Assembly (NCBI RefSeq): GCF_001955535.1
Contig: NZ_MPVN01000003.1
Span: 1 to 64,000 of the forward strand
Direction: 5' to 3'
From: Paenibacillus sp. FSL H7-0326
GTDB taxonomy: Bacteria; Bacillota; Bacilli; Paenibacillales; Paenibacillaceae
DNA length: 64,000 bases
Shown one piece after another: positions 7,923 to 17,200 of the stretch. Position 1 is the first letter of the stretch, and every line of letters starts with the position of its first letter. The position numbers and the translations under genes were made by a program. Under the pieces are notes generated by a model. It had not been told where the DNA came from. It did not search any database and worked only from the letters and a program-made list of their open reading frames with translations.

Positions 7923-8663
7923 ATGAAATCAAGCAGAAGGGATGTGATCTGTATTCAATTCAACCGAGTGACTAGCAGCAAGCTGTATATACAAATCTAT
8001 GATCAAATCTTGTCTCAAATACAGTCAGGAACATTTGATATAGGTGACAAATTGCCAACAGAACGAGAACTCTGTGCTCAGTTTGGTGTAAGTCGTGCGC
8101 CGATTAGACAAGCATTGAGCGCTTTGGAAATGAACGGTTATATTTATTCACGTCAAGGAGAAGGTGTTTATGTAAAGAGTACTCAGAGTCCTTCAGAATC
8201 AGCTTCCTCTGAAACGTCTTTTATGCTTGAATCTATTGCACCAGAGGATATTGTTGAGGCGAGAATGAATATCGAACCATTGATTGCCAAATATGCTGCA
8301 CTAAGAGCATCGAAGGAAGAGATTGAAGCTCTTCGCATGACCGTGGCGCAGATGGAATTAGAGACAGCCCAAGGGGAATATGTGCCAGAGACGGATGAAA
8401 GACTGCATACCGAAATCGCTAAAGCTTCTCATAACGACCTGTTTCTTCAGTTTGTAACCGCTATAGTGGAGGCCATGAAACAGCAGGAAATGTGGAAGTT
8501 TATCCGAGATCGCACGGTTACCCGTCCGGATTATAGAGACACGAATTTCCAAGAACATAAAGAAATTATTTCAGCCATTGAGCAGCATGATGGAGATCGG
8601 GCGGAGAAGCTTATGACTTCGCATATGCAAAACCTATATGACCGCTATTGGAAACATGAATAG
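7923..8663 (+). CDS. GntR family (FadR/FCD subfamily) transcriptional regulator, 246 aa
   Basis: The N-terminal winged helix-turn-helix (about residues 20-85; PTERELCAQFGVSRAPIRQAL, then the YIYSRQGEGVYV wing) is followed by an all-helical FCD ligand domain (about 100-235) with typical metal-binding Asp/His positions (EARMNIEP, DERLHTEIAKASHN, EHKEIISAI). Such proteins repress sugar-acid or organic-acid catabolic genes until an anion binds. The start is uncertain: the only ATG (7923) lacks a ribosome site, while AGAAGG inside the ORF precedes a GTG at 7944. It lies directly before the MFS/transketolase operon that it probably controls. Confidence 0.85.
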   Translation: MKSSRRDVICIQFNRVTSSKLYIQIYDQILSQIQSGTFDIGDKLPTERELCAQFGVSRAPIRQALSALEMNGYIYSRQGEGVYVKSTQSPSESASSETSFMLESIAPEDIVEARMNIEPLIAKYAALRASKEEIEALRMTVAQMELETAQGEYVPETDERLHTEIAKASHNDLFLQFVTAIVEAMKQQEMWKFIRDRTVTRPDYRDTNFQEHKEIISAIEQHDGDRAEKLMTSHMQNLYDRYWKHE

Positions 8664-8671
8664 CATGAATC

Positions 8672-8709
8672 AATCCTCTGTTCAAAGAAGGGATGAACGG
8701 AGGATTTTT
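8672..8709 (+). terminator. intrinsic terminator of the GntR gene
   Basis: AATCCTC (8672-8678) pairs with GAGGATT (8700-8706), with an inner GTTC/GAAC pairing, followed by a T-run. Confidence 0.65.
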
Positions 8710-8752
8710 CTATGAAAAAGATCCTATTATTGAACAAGTCGTGAATAAAGTG

Positions 8753-8782
8753 TTGACATATTTATTAAGCGAGTTTTATACT
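8753..8782 (+). promoter_or_regulatory. promoter of the MFS/split-transketolase operon
   Basis: Consensus TTGACA (8753-8758), an 18-nt spacer and TATACT (8777-8782). The transcript would begin near 8789, about 180 nt before the MFS start codon, leaving a leader that holds the operator and cre sites listed next. Confidence 0.6.
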
Positions 8783-8802
8783 AGGGATGCAAAACACTTA
8801 GG

Positions 8803-8842
8803 ATACAAGTTAACAAGTAGATCAATTTACAAAAACTTGTAT
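8803..8842. promoter_or_regulatory. inverted-repeat operator candidate for the GntR regulator
   Basis: ATACAAGTT (8803-8811) is repeated perfectly inverted as AACTTGTAT (8834-8842), 22 bp apart, just downstream of the proposed start of transcription. An overlapping AAGTTAACAA (8807-8816) also resembles the GT-N-AC core of FCD-type sites and shares ACAA with the site over the regulator's own promoter. Confidence 0.4.
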
Positions 8843-8888
8843 AATGTTCATGGAAGAAGGGAGAGAGGAAATATATTTTTTTAGTTTT

Positions 8889-8902
8889 TGTAAGCGGTTA
8901 AT
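8889..8902 (+). promoter_or_regulatory. cre-like site (CcpA)
   Basis: TGTAAGCGGTTAAT matches the catabolite-responsive consensus TGWAANCGNTNWCA at 12 of 14 positions. It lies about 100 nt inside the leader of the MFS operon, where CcpA would act as a roadblock. This agrees with a catabolic operon. Confidence 0.45.
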
Positions 8903-8970
8903 TTAGCAGGTTTGCCACCGCAGGTCAACCTAGATAGCATGATTATTACACCTTTATGGGGGAATTTGTT

Positions 8971-10314
8971 ATGGATATTCAGCAGCTAGAGAAATCAACG
9001 ACCCGCAAGGTTACGCTTCGATTAATTCCGTTTTTGTTTCTATGCTTTACAATATCCATCCTTGACCGGGTAAATATTGGATTTGCTGCACTTCGTATGA
9101 ATGAGGATTTAGGCTTCTCGGATGCGGTATATGGCTTTGGAGCCGGCATCTTTTTTGTAGGTTACTTTCTGCTAGAAGTACCGGGCAGTGCGATGATGAC
9201 CAAAATCGGAGCAAGACGCTGGATCAGCCGCATTATGATATCGTGGGGACTCATTGCGATCATTATGGCTTTTGTCCAAACTCCGGTGCAATTTTATATC
9301 GTTCGATTCCTGCTTGGTGTAGCAGAGGCAAGCTTTTATCCCTGCATGGTTCATTATCTGAGTGGATTTTATCAATCCAAGCATCATGCCAAGGCAATTG
9401 CCGGCTTCATGATTGCCATTCCCGCAGCGAATGCGATCGGATCACCACTCTCTACATTTTTACTCCAGATTGATTGGTTAGGACTTTCAGGTTGGCAATG
9501 GTTATTTATTTTGGAAGCGATTCCAGCAATTCTGCTAGGTATTATCTGCTACTTCTATTTGACAGATCGGATTGAGGACGCGAAATGGTTGACGAATGAA
9601 GAGAAAACGTGGCTTATCGACGTAACGACGAAGGAAGCGCAAGCGAAGCAAAAGGTGAAAAACTATACGTTCTGGCAAGCAATCAAAGACCGTGACGTCA
9701 TTATATTGTCATTTGGATACTTTTTTTGGATGTTCGGTTACTACGGAATAAATATGTTCCTGCCGACGATCTCTCAAGGATTAACACAGACGACAGGGTT
9801 GTCTTTGCAAAATATGGGATGGGTGCTTGGAGCCATGTATCTGTTCGCCATGGTTGTCATGTTTTTCGTAGGTAGAAGCTCAGATAAAACCAATGAACGC
9901 AGGCTGCATGTAGCAGGATGTCTTATCATAAGTGCTATTGCGATGATCCTTAGTGTGTTTATTGCTGAATACAGTATTGTAGGCGCATTCATTTTGTTGA
10001 CGATCAGTTTGTGCGGAGCTTTTGGAGCCTACTCTCCGTTCTGGGCTATTCCGCCGTCCTTCTTGACAGGGGCTGCAGCAGGTGGAGCGATCGCTTTCAT
10101 TAATAGTATCGGTAATCTTGGAGGCTTCTTCGGTCCCTATTTTGTAGGGTTCATCAATGACCTTACCGGAACACATAATATGGGAATGATTATTCTGGGA
10201 ATTAGTATGATTGTAAGTGCCGTTATTGTCGTTACTCTTGTGAAGCAATCCGGCAAGAACAACACTGCCGAGAGTCAGGCTCCAATAAAAAATACGAGTG
10301 ATACTTTAGTATGA
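8971..10314 (+). CDS. MFS transporter, anion:cation symporter (ACS) family, 447 aa
   Basis: Twelve membrane segments with the ACS signature ILDRVNIGFAALRMNEDLGFS near TM1, as in the GarP/ExuT/phthalate/tartrate transporters. ACS members usually import organic anions such as uronates, aldarates or aromatic acids by proton symport. The ATG at 8971 is 7 nt from GGGGGAA; an earlier ATG at 8956 overlaps that ribosome site. It is the first gene of the operon with the transketolase pair and SDR, so the imported molecule is probably their substrate or precursor. Substrate not identifiable. Confidence 0.85.
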   Translation: MDIQQLEKSTTRKVTLRLIPFLFLCFTISILDRVNIGFAALRMNEDLGFSDAVYGFGAGIFFVGYFLLEVPGSAMMTKIGARRWISRIMISWGLIAIIMAFVQTPVQFYIVRFLLGVAEASFYPCMVHYLSGFYQSKHHAKAIAGFMIAIPAANAIGSPLSTFLLQIDWLGLSGWQWLFILEAIPAILLGIICYFYLTDRIEDAKWLTNEEKTWLIDVTTKEAQAKQKVKNYTFWQAIKDRDVIILSFGYFFWMFGYYGINMFLPTISQGLTQTTGLSLQNMGWVLGAMYLFAMVVMFFVGRSSDKTNERRLHVAGCLIISAIAMILSVFIAEYSIVGAFILLTISLCGAFGAYSPFWAIPPSFLTGAAAGGAIAFINSIGNLGGFFGPYFVGFINDLTGTHNMGMIILGISMIVSAVIVVTLVKQSGKNNTAESQAPIKNTSDTLV

Positions 10315-10354
10315 TTCTATTCAAGTGCAGATTAACAACCAAATTAGAAATAAG

Positions 10355-10394
10355 CGAGTATAAATAAGCAGATTTACTTCTATACTCGTTTTTA
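10355..10394 (+). terminator. hairpin terminator or attenuator within the operon
   Basis: CGAGTATA (10355-10362) pairs with TATACTCG (10381-10388), followed by TTTTTATTT. It would separate or partially uncouple the transporter gene from the transketolase genes. Confidence 0.6.
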
Positions 10395-10480
10395 TTTAAA
10401 GTAACTTAGGAGACAAGTAGACAAAATTACAAATGCGAAGTCTATATTTTTCATTTCACTAAAACATGAGGTGATCATTC

Positions 10481-11314
10481 ATGCAGCAACCGAGTATTGA
10501 ACAATTAAAGAACATGGCTGTTGAATTACGGCAAACTGCTCTGACCATGATTTACGAAGCACAGTCCGGACATCCCGGGGGATCTTTTTCGGCAGCCGAC
10601 ATTATCGCAGCTCTATATTTTAAGGAAATGAATATTGATCCTGCAAACCCGAAATGGGAGGATCGGGACCGGTTCGTTTTGTCCAAAGGACATGTATGCC
10701 CAATCCAATATGCGGCCCTGCTGCATAGAGGCTATGTACCTTTTGAGCATGTCCATACGTTACGTAAATACGGTTCTCCATTTCAAGGTCATCCGGATAT
10801 GAAAAAATGCCCGGGCATCGATATTTCTACCGGTTCGCTAGGCCAAGGGTTATCCTGTGCAGTCGGTATGGCGATTGCAGGTAAACGGGACGAAAAAGAT
10901 TACAGGGTATTTGCGATGCTGGGTGATGGAGAGTGTCAAGAAGGACAGATCTGGGAAGCCGCACAAACGGCCAACAAGTATCAATTAGACAATCTGATTG
11001 TCTTCGTTGACGATAATAATCTGCAGATTGACGGCACCTGCGATGAAATTATGCCAAACCTTGATCTAGAGCTGAAATTCCAGGCGTTCGGTTTTGAGAC
11101 TAAACGAATTGACGGCCACGATATGGAGCAGATTGTGAGCACCTTGGATGAAATCCGAGACAAGCAGAATGGTAAACCTAAATGTATCGTTTGCAACACG
11201 GTAAAAGGCAGAGGAGTTTCATTTATGGAAAATGTTTGCGGCTGGCATGGAGCTGCTCCAAAAGAAGCAGAATATTTAGATGCTATGAAAGAAATTGCGG
11301 GAGGTTTGAAATGA
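10481..11314 (+). CDS. transketolase, N-terminal (ThDP-binding) subunit, 277 aa
   Basis: Carries the pyrophosphate/Mg half of a transketolase: SGHPGGSFSAADI near residues 30-40, DRFVLSKGHVCP, and the thiamine-diphosphate motif GDGECQEGQIW that extends to VDDNN (about residues 147-178). At 277 aa it is only the N-terminal half; the other half is encoded by the overlapping next gene. Split transketolases are often dedicated catabolic enzymes, for example in apiose or sulfosugar pathways. The start has GAGGTGA upstream. The stop overlaps the next start by ATGA, implying translational coupling. Confidence 0.9.
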   Translation: MQQPSIEQLKNMAVELRQTALTMIYEAQSGHPGGSFSAADIIAALYFKEMNIDPANPKWEDRDRFVLSKGHVCPIQYAALLHRGYVPFEHVHTLRKYGSPFQGHPDMKKCPGIDISTGSLGQGLSCAVGMAIAGKRDEKDYRVFAMLGDGECQEGQIWEAAQTANKYQLDNLIVFVDDNNLQIDGTCDEIMPNLDLELKFQAFGFETKRIDGHDMEQIVSTLDEIRDKQNGKPKCIVCNTVKGRGVSFMENVCGWHGAAPKEAEYLDAMKEIAGGLK

Positions 11315-12267
11315 TGAACACATCCAAAACAAACACGCAAAATAAGAAAATAGCGACGAGAGACGCCTTTGGTCACGAAATCGTTGAATTGGGCTTGCAG
11401 AACAAAAATATTTATGTTGTCGATATAGATATTGGCAAATCATGTAAAACGACAGATTTTGCAGCTAAGCTGCCAAATCAGCACATCAATGTCGGTATTG
11501 CTGAGCAGAATGCAGCAGGCCTTGCAGCAGGTCTCGCAACAACAGGGAAGATTCCTTTTATTAGCACTTATGCGGTATTTGGGTCACTGCGTATGGCTGA
11601 ACAAGTCAGGCAGGAGGTGTGCTATCCGAATCTTAATGTGAAAATCGCCTGCTCCCATGGTGGACTTACCCCTGCAAATGACGGAGGCAGTCATCAGGCG
11701 ATTGAGGATATGGGGGTCCTGCGTACTATACCTAATATGACAGTTATTATGGGAGCGGATTATTATTCCACTCGTAAGCTGGTTGCCGCTGCAGCGGAGC
11801 ATGATGGTCCTGTCTATCTGCGTTTTACACGGGATACCATTCCCGTCATATATGATGAAAATGAAAAATTTGAGATCGGAAAAGCCAAGCAGCTGAAGAA
11901 TGGCACAGATGTAGCCATTATTGCCAACGGAGATACTGTCCATCTAGCTATGGAAGCAGCAGAAGATTTGGAGAAGGGAGGTATTTCTGTAAAGCTGCTT
12001 GATATGCATACCCTTAAACCGCTCGATCGGGAAGCCGTGGTCGATTGCTTGTCTATCGGAAGAATCATTACTGTGGAGGATCACAACATCTTGAATGGAC
12101 TTGGCAGTGCAGTGAGTGAGGTGGTCGCAGAAGAAGGCGGAGCCATTGTCAGACGGATTGGTGTACAGGATCGCTTCGGTGAATCTGCCCCTTACGAGAA
12201 ACTGCTGGAGTTGAACGGTATTACCGTGCAGAACATTGTATCTACGGCTAAATCAATGTTGAAATGA
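11311..12267 (+). CDS. transketolase, C-terminal (pyrimidine-binding) subunit, 318 aa
   Basis: Supplies the PYR domain, with the catalytic Glu in NVGIAEQNAAGLAAGLA and HGGLTPANDGGSHQAIEDMG. The C-terminal transketolase domain follows (VEDHNILNGLGSAVSEV, then RIGVQDRFGESAPYEKLLEL). The ATG at 11311 is preceded by GGGAGG (11299-11304). The 1-3 nt overlap with the N-terminal subunit gene supports an obligate two-subunit enzyme. The sugar donor is unknown: no kinase or aldolase gene accompanies it, which is unusual for a phosphosugar pathway. Confidence 0.9.
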   Translation: MMNTSKTNTQNKKIATRDAFGHEIVELGLQNKNIYVVDIDIGKSCKTTDFAAKLPNQHINVGIAEQNAAGLAAGLATTGKIPFISTYAVFGSLRMAEQVRQEVCYPNLNVKIACSHGGLTPANDGGSHQAIEDMGVLRTIPNMTVIMGADYYSTRKLVAAAAEHDGPVYLRFTRDTIPVIYDENEKFEIGKAKQLKNGTDVAIIANGDTVHLAMEAAEDLEKGGISVKLLDMHTLKPLDREAVVDCLSIGRIITVEDHNILNGLGSAVSEVVAEEGGAIVRRIGVQDRFGESAPYEKLLELNGITVQNIVSTAKSMLK

Positions 12268-12303
12268 CGAAATCAAAATTACAGGTACAGGAGTGTTTAC
12301 ATC

Positions 12304-13062
12304 ATGTTTGAATTAACGAACCAGACAGCTGTTGTTACAGGAAGCGGATCTATAAGAGGGATTGGGCGTACTATTGCAATGACCCTTGCAAAGCAGGGAG
12401 CAGCAGTCGTTGTGGCTGACCTTGATATGAATGGAGTTCAGGATACCGTTCGGGCCATTCAAGCTGCAGGTGGAGAAGCATTGGGTGTTGAGCTGAATGT
12501 TACCAGTGAAGATTCTGTAAAAGCGATGATGAATAAAGTGATGGAAGTTTACGGACGAATTGATATTCTTGTGAATAATGCAGGCATATCGCAGAAGGTA
12601 ACTGTCGAAGAAATGAGTCTGGCAGATATGTCACGTGTTTTTAACGTAAATATGTTCGGATTATTCCTATGCTCACAGGCTGTACTCGAACCAATGAGAA
12701 AACAGAAATATGGACGGATTATCAGCTTGTCGTCCGTGTCCGCGAAACGAGGAGGCGGGGTCTTTGGAGGAGCTCATTACTCCGCATCCAAGGCAGCCGT
12801 ACTCGGATTCTCCAAAAATTTAGCCCGTGAGGTGGCAAGCGACGGTATTACGGTCAATTGTGTCGCTCCAGGCCTAGTGAATACGGATATTTGGAAGTCG
12901 ATGGAAGCGTCTGCTGCAGAGGCTGTAATCGCCGGAATTCCAGCTGGTCGACCGGGAGAAACGGAGGAAATTGCAGCAGCAATTGCTTTCTTAGCTTCCA
13001 AAGAAGCAGCTTACATTACGGGTGAGGAGATTGATATTAACGGCGGATCTCATATGGATTAA
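12304..13062 (+). CDS. short-chain dehydrogenase/reductase (SDR), 252 aa
   Basis: Classical SDR with a slightly unusual cofactor loop (TGSGSIRGIGRTIA), acidic VVADLDM after strand 2 favouring NAD(H), NNAG, a catalytic Ser region (ISLSSVSAKRGG) and the YSASKAA active site. It ends with ITGEEIDINGGSHMD, as in many FabG-like and polyol dehydrogenases. As the last gene of the transporter/transketolase operon it probably oxidises or reduces the polyol or keto-acid intermediate. A terminator follows at 13091-13126. Confidence 0.85.
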   Translation: MFELTNQTAVVTGSGSIRGIGRTIAMTLAKQGAAVVVADLDMNGVQDTVRAIQAAGGEALGVELNVTSEDSVKAMMNKVMEVYGRIDILVNNAGISQKVTVEEMSLADMSRVFNVNMFGLFLCSQAVLEPMRKQKYGRIISLSSVSAKRGGGVFGGAHYSASKAAVLGFSKNLAREVASDGITVNCVAPGLVNTDIWKSMEASAAEAVIAGIPAGRPGETEEIAAAIAFLASKEAAYITGEEIDINGGSHMD

Positions 13063-13090
13063 TTTATTCATCATGATACAACAAGCACAA

Positions 13091-13126
13091 AAAAGAGGCA
13101 TTCCTTATATGGAATACCTCTTTTTT
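13091..13126. terminator. bidirectional terminator between convergent genes
   Basis: AAAAGAGGCATTCC pairs with GGAATACCTCTTTT around TTATAT, with A- and T-runs on both sides. It serves the SDR operon (+) and the YjcZ-like gene (-). Confidence 0.85.
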
Positions 13127-13136
13127 GCTCAGTCTA

Positions 13137-13268
13137 TTAGTATCCTCCAAATCCGCCCCATTTAAAGGATGCGGAAATGATAACCAAGAGAATAAACAGT
13201 ACAAGAACAGCTCCGATTGTGTTATCGCCGCCATGGCCGTACCCAAAGCCTCCAACTAAACCGCTCAC
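13137..13268 (-). CDS. YjcZ/tiny-TM family small protein, 43 aa
   Basis: A 43-residue protein with a Gly/Tyr-rich N-terminus (GGFGYGHGGDN), one hydrophobic helix (VLVLFILLVIISA) and a FKWGGFGGY tail. This is the signature of the tiny transmembrane YjcZ family found in sporulating Bacillota and often linked to spores. It starts at GTG (13268-13266) with AAAGGAGG 7 nt upstream. It is a tandem paralogue of the next gene; both read leftwards. Confidence 0.85.
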   Translation of the reverse strand: MSGLVGGFGYGHGGDNTIGAVLVLFILLVIISASFKWGGFGGY

Positions 13269-13315
13269 AGCAATTCCTCCTTTATATCAGGTTAAGAAAA
13301 TTCTATGCTGGATTA

Positions 13316-13459
13316 TTAGTAACCACCAAAATAGCCTTTACCAAAGGATGCAGCAATGATAACCAAGAGAATAAAGAGTACTAAAATAGCGCCGACCTTA
13401 TTCCCACCGCCGTAACCACCCATACCGTAACCGCTGTAAGATTCAACAACTCCGCTCAT
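13316..13459 (-). CDS. YjcZ/tiny-TM family small protein, 47 aa
   Basis: A second copy of the YjcZ-type protein: a Gly/Tyr-rich start (SYSGYGMGGYGGGN), the same hydrophobic core (ILVLFILLVIIAASF) and a GYFGGY end. It starts at ATG (13459-13457) with AAAGGAGG 7 nt upstream. The identical ribosome-site context and similar helix show recent tandem duplication with the 43-aa gene, 47 bp away. A role in the sporulation envelope is inferred from the family only. Confidence 0.85.
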   Translation of the reverse strand: MSGVVESYSGYGMGGYGGGNKVGAILVLFILLVIIAASFGKGYFGGY

Positions 13460-13570
13460 CTCAATTCCTCCTTTAACCGAAGATAAGATAGGGTATGACA
13501 GAAAAATGGAATTGATCTAGACGAATGTGGAATTGTCGAATTACATTCCATCGTTTCGTTTTTGCAATAA

Positions 13571-13690
13571 AATGAATTATATATTCAAGAAGAAGAACTC
13601 CTTGGGTATGTCTACACGGAAGGAAATGAAGAGCATGCTGAAGGCAGTGTGGAATATATTGCAGTAGCTGCTGCAGCTCGAATTCTACAT
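13571..13690 (+). pseudogene. GNAT acetyltransferase remnant
   Basis: An open frame without a start codon encodes EEELLGYVYTEGNE and VEYIAVAAAAR, which is the beta4 and acetyl-CoA-binding motif A start of a GNAT protein. The expected GxGIG loop is missing: the homology stops after the Arg and the frame runs on as unrelated sequence to a stop near 13794. Both ends of the domain are absent, so this is a decayed fragment. The rest of the roughly 780-nt gap contains a terminator-like hairpin (13717-13758), a cruciform (13901-13942) and a short leader ORF. Confidence 0.5.
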
Positions 13691-13716
13691 TCTAAATACT
13701 TAAGAATTGTGAGTGA

Positions 13717-13758
13717 AGCCTATATTTATCCTGGAATCAGGAGGATATGGGCTTTTTT
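13717..13758 (+). terminator. terminator-like hairpin after the GNAT remnant
   Basis: AGCC (13717-13720) and ATAT pair with ATAT and GGCT (13750-13753), around an inner TCCT/AGGA stem, followed by a six-T run. It is probably the surviving terminator of the decayed gene. Confidence 0.55.
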
Positions 13759-13900
13759 ATGTTCTAGTTGTAATATACAGCTGCATTTATCCTAGTACAT
13801 TTCGACTAAATCTTTCATTAGCTCGATACAAAATGTAGCGCTAATTTCCTGTTTTTCAATTGTAGATTCCGAGATTCTGAGTCGATCTGACAAAAAATCT

Positions 13901-13942
13901 ATCCATTATACAGCATTCAACCAATGGTTGATTAGAATGGAT
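13901..13942. repeat. cruciform-forming inverted repeat
   Basis: ATCCATT (13901-13907)/AATGGAT (13936-13942) encloses CAACCA (13918-13923)/TGGTTG (13925-13930). There is no T-run. Role unknown; it lies in the intergenic region upstream of the subtilase. Confidence 0.35.
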
Positions 13943-14166
13943 GTCAAATAACTTCACCTAAGCAGTTTGTTATGTTCGATTTTATACGAAAATAGCTCGA
14001 GTTTTATGTAAAAACAAGGTGTTTGACAACAATTCTACCATCATATAAGGCATATCAGGAAATTCTACAATGTTTTTAAGCGTGTTGAATTAAAATAGTT
14101 TTCGAAGAACGAACCGCGTTACTTCAAGCTACATAAGTAGAAGTTTATCGAAAAAGGAGACATGCG

Positions 14167-14190
14167 ATGAGGAGAAGACATGAAGATTGA
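14167..14190 (+). CDS. possible 7-codon leader peptide upstream of the subtilase
   Basis: A short ORF (MRRRHED) starts 7 nt after a strong AAAGGAG (14153-14159) and ends about 50 nt before the subtilase start, which has its own AGGAGGAG. It could couple or attenuate translation. There is no evidence beyond the ribosome site. Confidence 0.3.
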   Translation: MRRRHED

Positions 14191-14240
14191 TAGAGTATTG
14201 CAGAAACTTAGCTTACATTGAATCGTATAGGAGGAGTAGT

Positions 14241-17200
14241 ATGCAGTCTAAGCCCATTCGACGCAGATTGATGTCATTATCGGTTGTCTCCACGTTATTC
14301 CTTTCCACAGTATTTCCCGCAGTAGTCTCCGGAGCAGAAGCAACGAATAGGAAGTTTGATCCTTCCATATTTAATGTAGACGAGAGTAATTTATTATCTA
14401 GTATTGAAGGTAAATCATTAAACTATAATCAGAAGCTAGAAGCAATGGAACGTTCGGGCGGCAGTACGAATTCCACTCCTAGATCAAAACCGGTACCGAA
14501 CAGTGAACTATCCGGTCTTTCATCCTCTCAGAGTGCACCTCAAAATTTTGTTCCTGAATCCGACAGCACCAGTACAATCAGTGTAATTGTAGAACTATCC
14601 CAAGACCCCGTAGCCCTTCACGAATCAAAGGTAACTCAAGGCTTAAGCTCCTCAAGAAGCGACCAGCGTAGTCTGATTAAGAAGGAACAGCAATCTTTTG
14701 CTTCGGCAGCCAAACGACTTAATGCAACCATCAAGACAGACTACTCCGTCGTATTCAATGGGTATGCAGTCGACATAAGAGCGGATCAAGTAGAGTCTCT
14801 GCTGACATTACCTGGCGTTAAAGCGGTCTATCCAGATTCGGAGATGTTTGCAACACCACTGGACAGCATGACACCGAATATGGACGACAGTGCTCCAATG
14901 ATAGGTTCTCAGCAATTCTGGGATATCGGATACGATGGCACCGGGATTAAAGTGGGTGTACTTGATACAGGAATTGATTATGACCATCCGTCTCTTCGAG
15001 ATGCATACAAAGGTGGCTATGACTTCATCGATAATGATGACGATCCCTATGAAACACCACCAGATCCAAGAGATCCAGATGCCCAGACCGATCATGGTAC
15101 CCATGTAGCCGGTACGATTGCGGGTCGAGGCAATCCATTAGACCCTGAAGGAGATACCGGTTGGGTTAAAGGGGTAGCTTACGGAGCAGATCTGTATGCT
15201 TACCGAGTACTGGGTCCAGGTGGATCAGGTCCAACATCAGGCGTTATCGAAGCAATCGAACAATCGGTATTAGATGATATGGATGTCATTAACCTATCTC
15301 TAGGCAGCAGCATCAACAATGAGATTGATCCTGCTTCTGTAGCCTTAAATAATGCAGCTCTCTCGGGAGTTGTCGCAGTTGTTGCTAACGGTAACGATGG
15401 TCCGGATGGATATACACTGGGTTCACCAGGTTCAGCTGAAATACCCATTTCAGTAGGTGCTTCTGCACCGGTGTTAAATCTACCTACAGTGACTGGAGAA
15501 GGATTGATTAAATCTTTCGGAAGTCTCATGACTTTCTCTCCCGACATTACTCCTTTAGAAGGACAAGCACTTGAGGTGGTATATGCAGGTCTGGGCACGA
15601 CAGGCGACTTTGAGGATAAGGATTTAACAGGAAAAGTTGCACTCATTCAAAGAGGCGGCATATCCTTCACGGAGAAGTCTGTAAATGCTCAGGCTGCTGG
15701 GGCTGTAGCTGCACTCGTGTATAACAATGAGCCAAGAAACTTTGGAGGAACCTTAGGTGCTCCGGGTGACTACATTCCTACGTTAAGCCTCTCACTTGAA
15801 GATGGAGAAGCGCTTAAATCAATAATCGAAGCAGCACCTGGTTATACCATTACATTAAATACAGAAATGAAACAGGATTATATCGGAGATTTCAGTTCCA
15901 GAGGTCCAAGTTTGCCAAACTATATAGTTAAGCCGGATATTTCGGCACCAGGAATCGCAATAAGATCCTCTGTACCTGCTTATGGTGGTGATTACACAGA
16001 TGCTTATGCAGATTTTCAAGGGACAAGCATGGCCGCACCACATATTGCCGGGGCTGCTGCACTACTGCTCGATAAGGACGAGTCTTTAAGTCATTATGAA
16101 ATCAAAGGACTCATGACGAATAACGCATTGAAGATTAATGACCTGTACGGCAATAGACACAAGCATAATGAACAAGGGGCGGGTCGTATTGATCTTGAAA
16201 GTACGCTTGAAGCCAAAGCAGTAGCGCTTGTTCAGGAGACGACGACAGCCGTAGAATCGAGAGAGGAAACACCATATGAAACCGGTCTTCTTAGCTTTGG
16301 GGTGCTTGGTGAAGGTGCTGAAGCCTCCAGAACCGTTGATGTAAGTGATGTGATCGGTGAGTCTTCTTCCTACAGTGTATCAACACAATGGTATGGAGCA
16401 GAGCCAGGAACACTTACTGTAAGTGAGAATTCAATCTCCGTTCCTGCGAACGGTGAATCCTCTTTTGACGTGAGCATTGCAATGAATGCTGAAGTTCCAG
16501 AAGGCAATTATGACGGGGAGATTATTTTGACAGAAGCCGGCGGTCACCAGCTTCAAATCCCAGTAAACGTCTATGTAGGAGAGCCGGTGAAGAATCCTGA
16601 GGTAATTACAGAACTCGATCCGCAGTACTTCTCGCCAAACGGAGACTTTGTCAGCGATGTGACGGATGTCTATTATTATGCCAGCATAGACACGAACTAT
16701 ATATCACTTGATGTATATGATCTTTATACTGGTGATTGGGTTGGTGTAATTGATGAGGTCGAAGATGAAATCAGATCCGGTGAATATGTTGTTGAGAATT
16801 GGGATGGGACCGTAAGTGATTATGATCTGGAAACGGAAGATTCTGAGCTTGAACAGGGTGTCTACGCTGTGGTTCCATGGATTGAACTGAATGGTGAACT
16901 CGTAGGTTTGTTCGAACACGCATACCCATTTATTTTAGATGTTGAGGCTCCAACTTCCACACTTAGCGATCCTCAAATTACAGTTGAAGGAAATATCGGC
17001 ACGATCTCCGGGCAAATTGGAGAAGATCTGATGATCGACGCGCTAGGGAGTTATTCGGGCATCGTGATCGAAGCAGGTTATGTTGTGGACGGTGAATGGG
17101 AATATGTCGAAGGCACGATTTCTGGAAATGGTAAATTTGAAGTCGAAGTGCCCATCGTAGAAGGTCAGAATGAATTTGAAGTGTATGTGTATGATCTTGC

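Noticed and set aside
8693..8884. 63-codon open frame between the GntR and MFS genes
   Set aside because: It overlaps the GntR terminator, the TTGACA/TATACT promoter and the operator repeat, and has no ribosome site or recognisable protein pattern.
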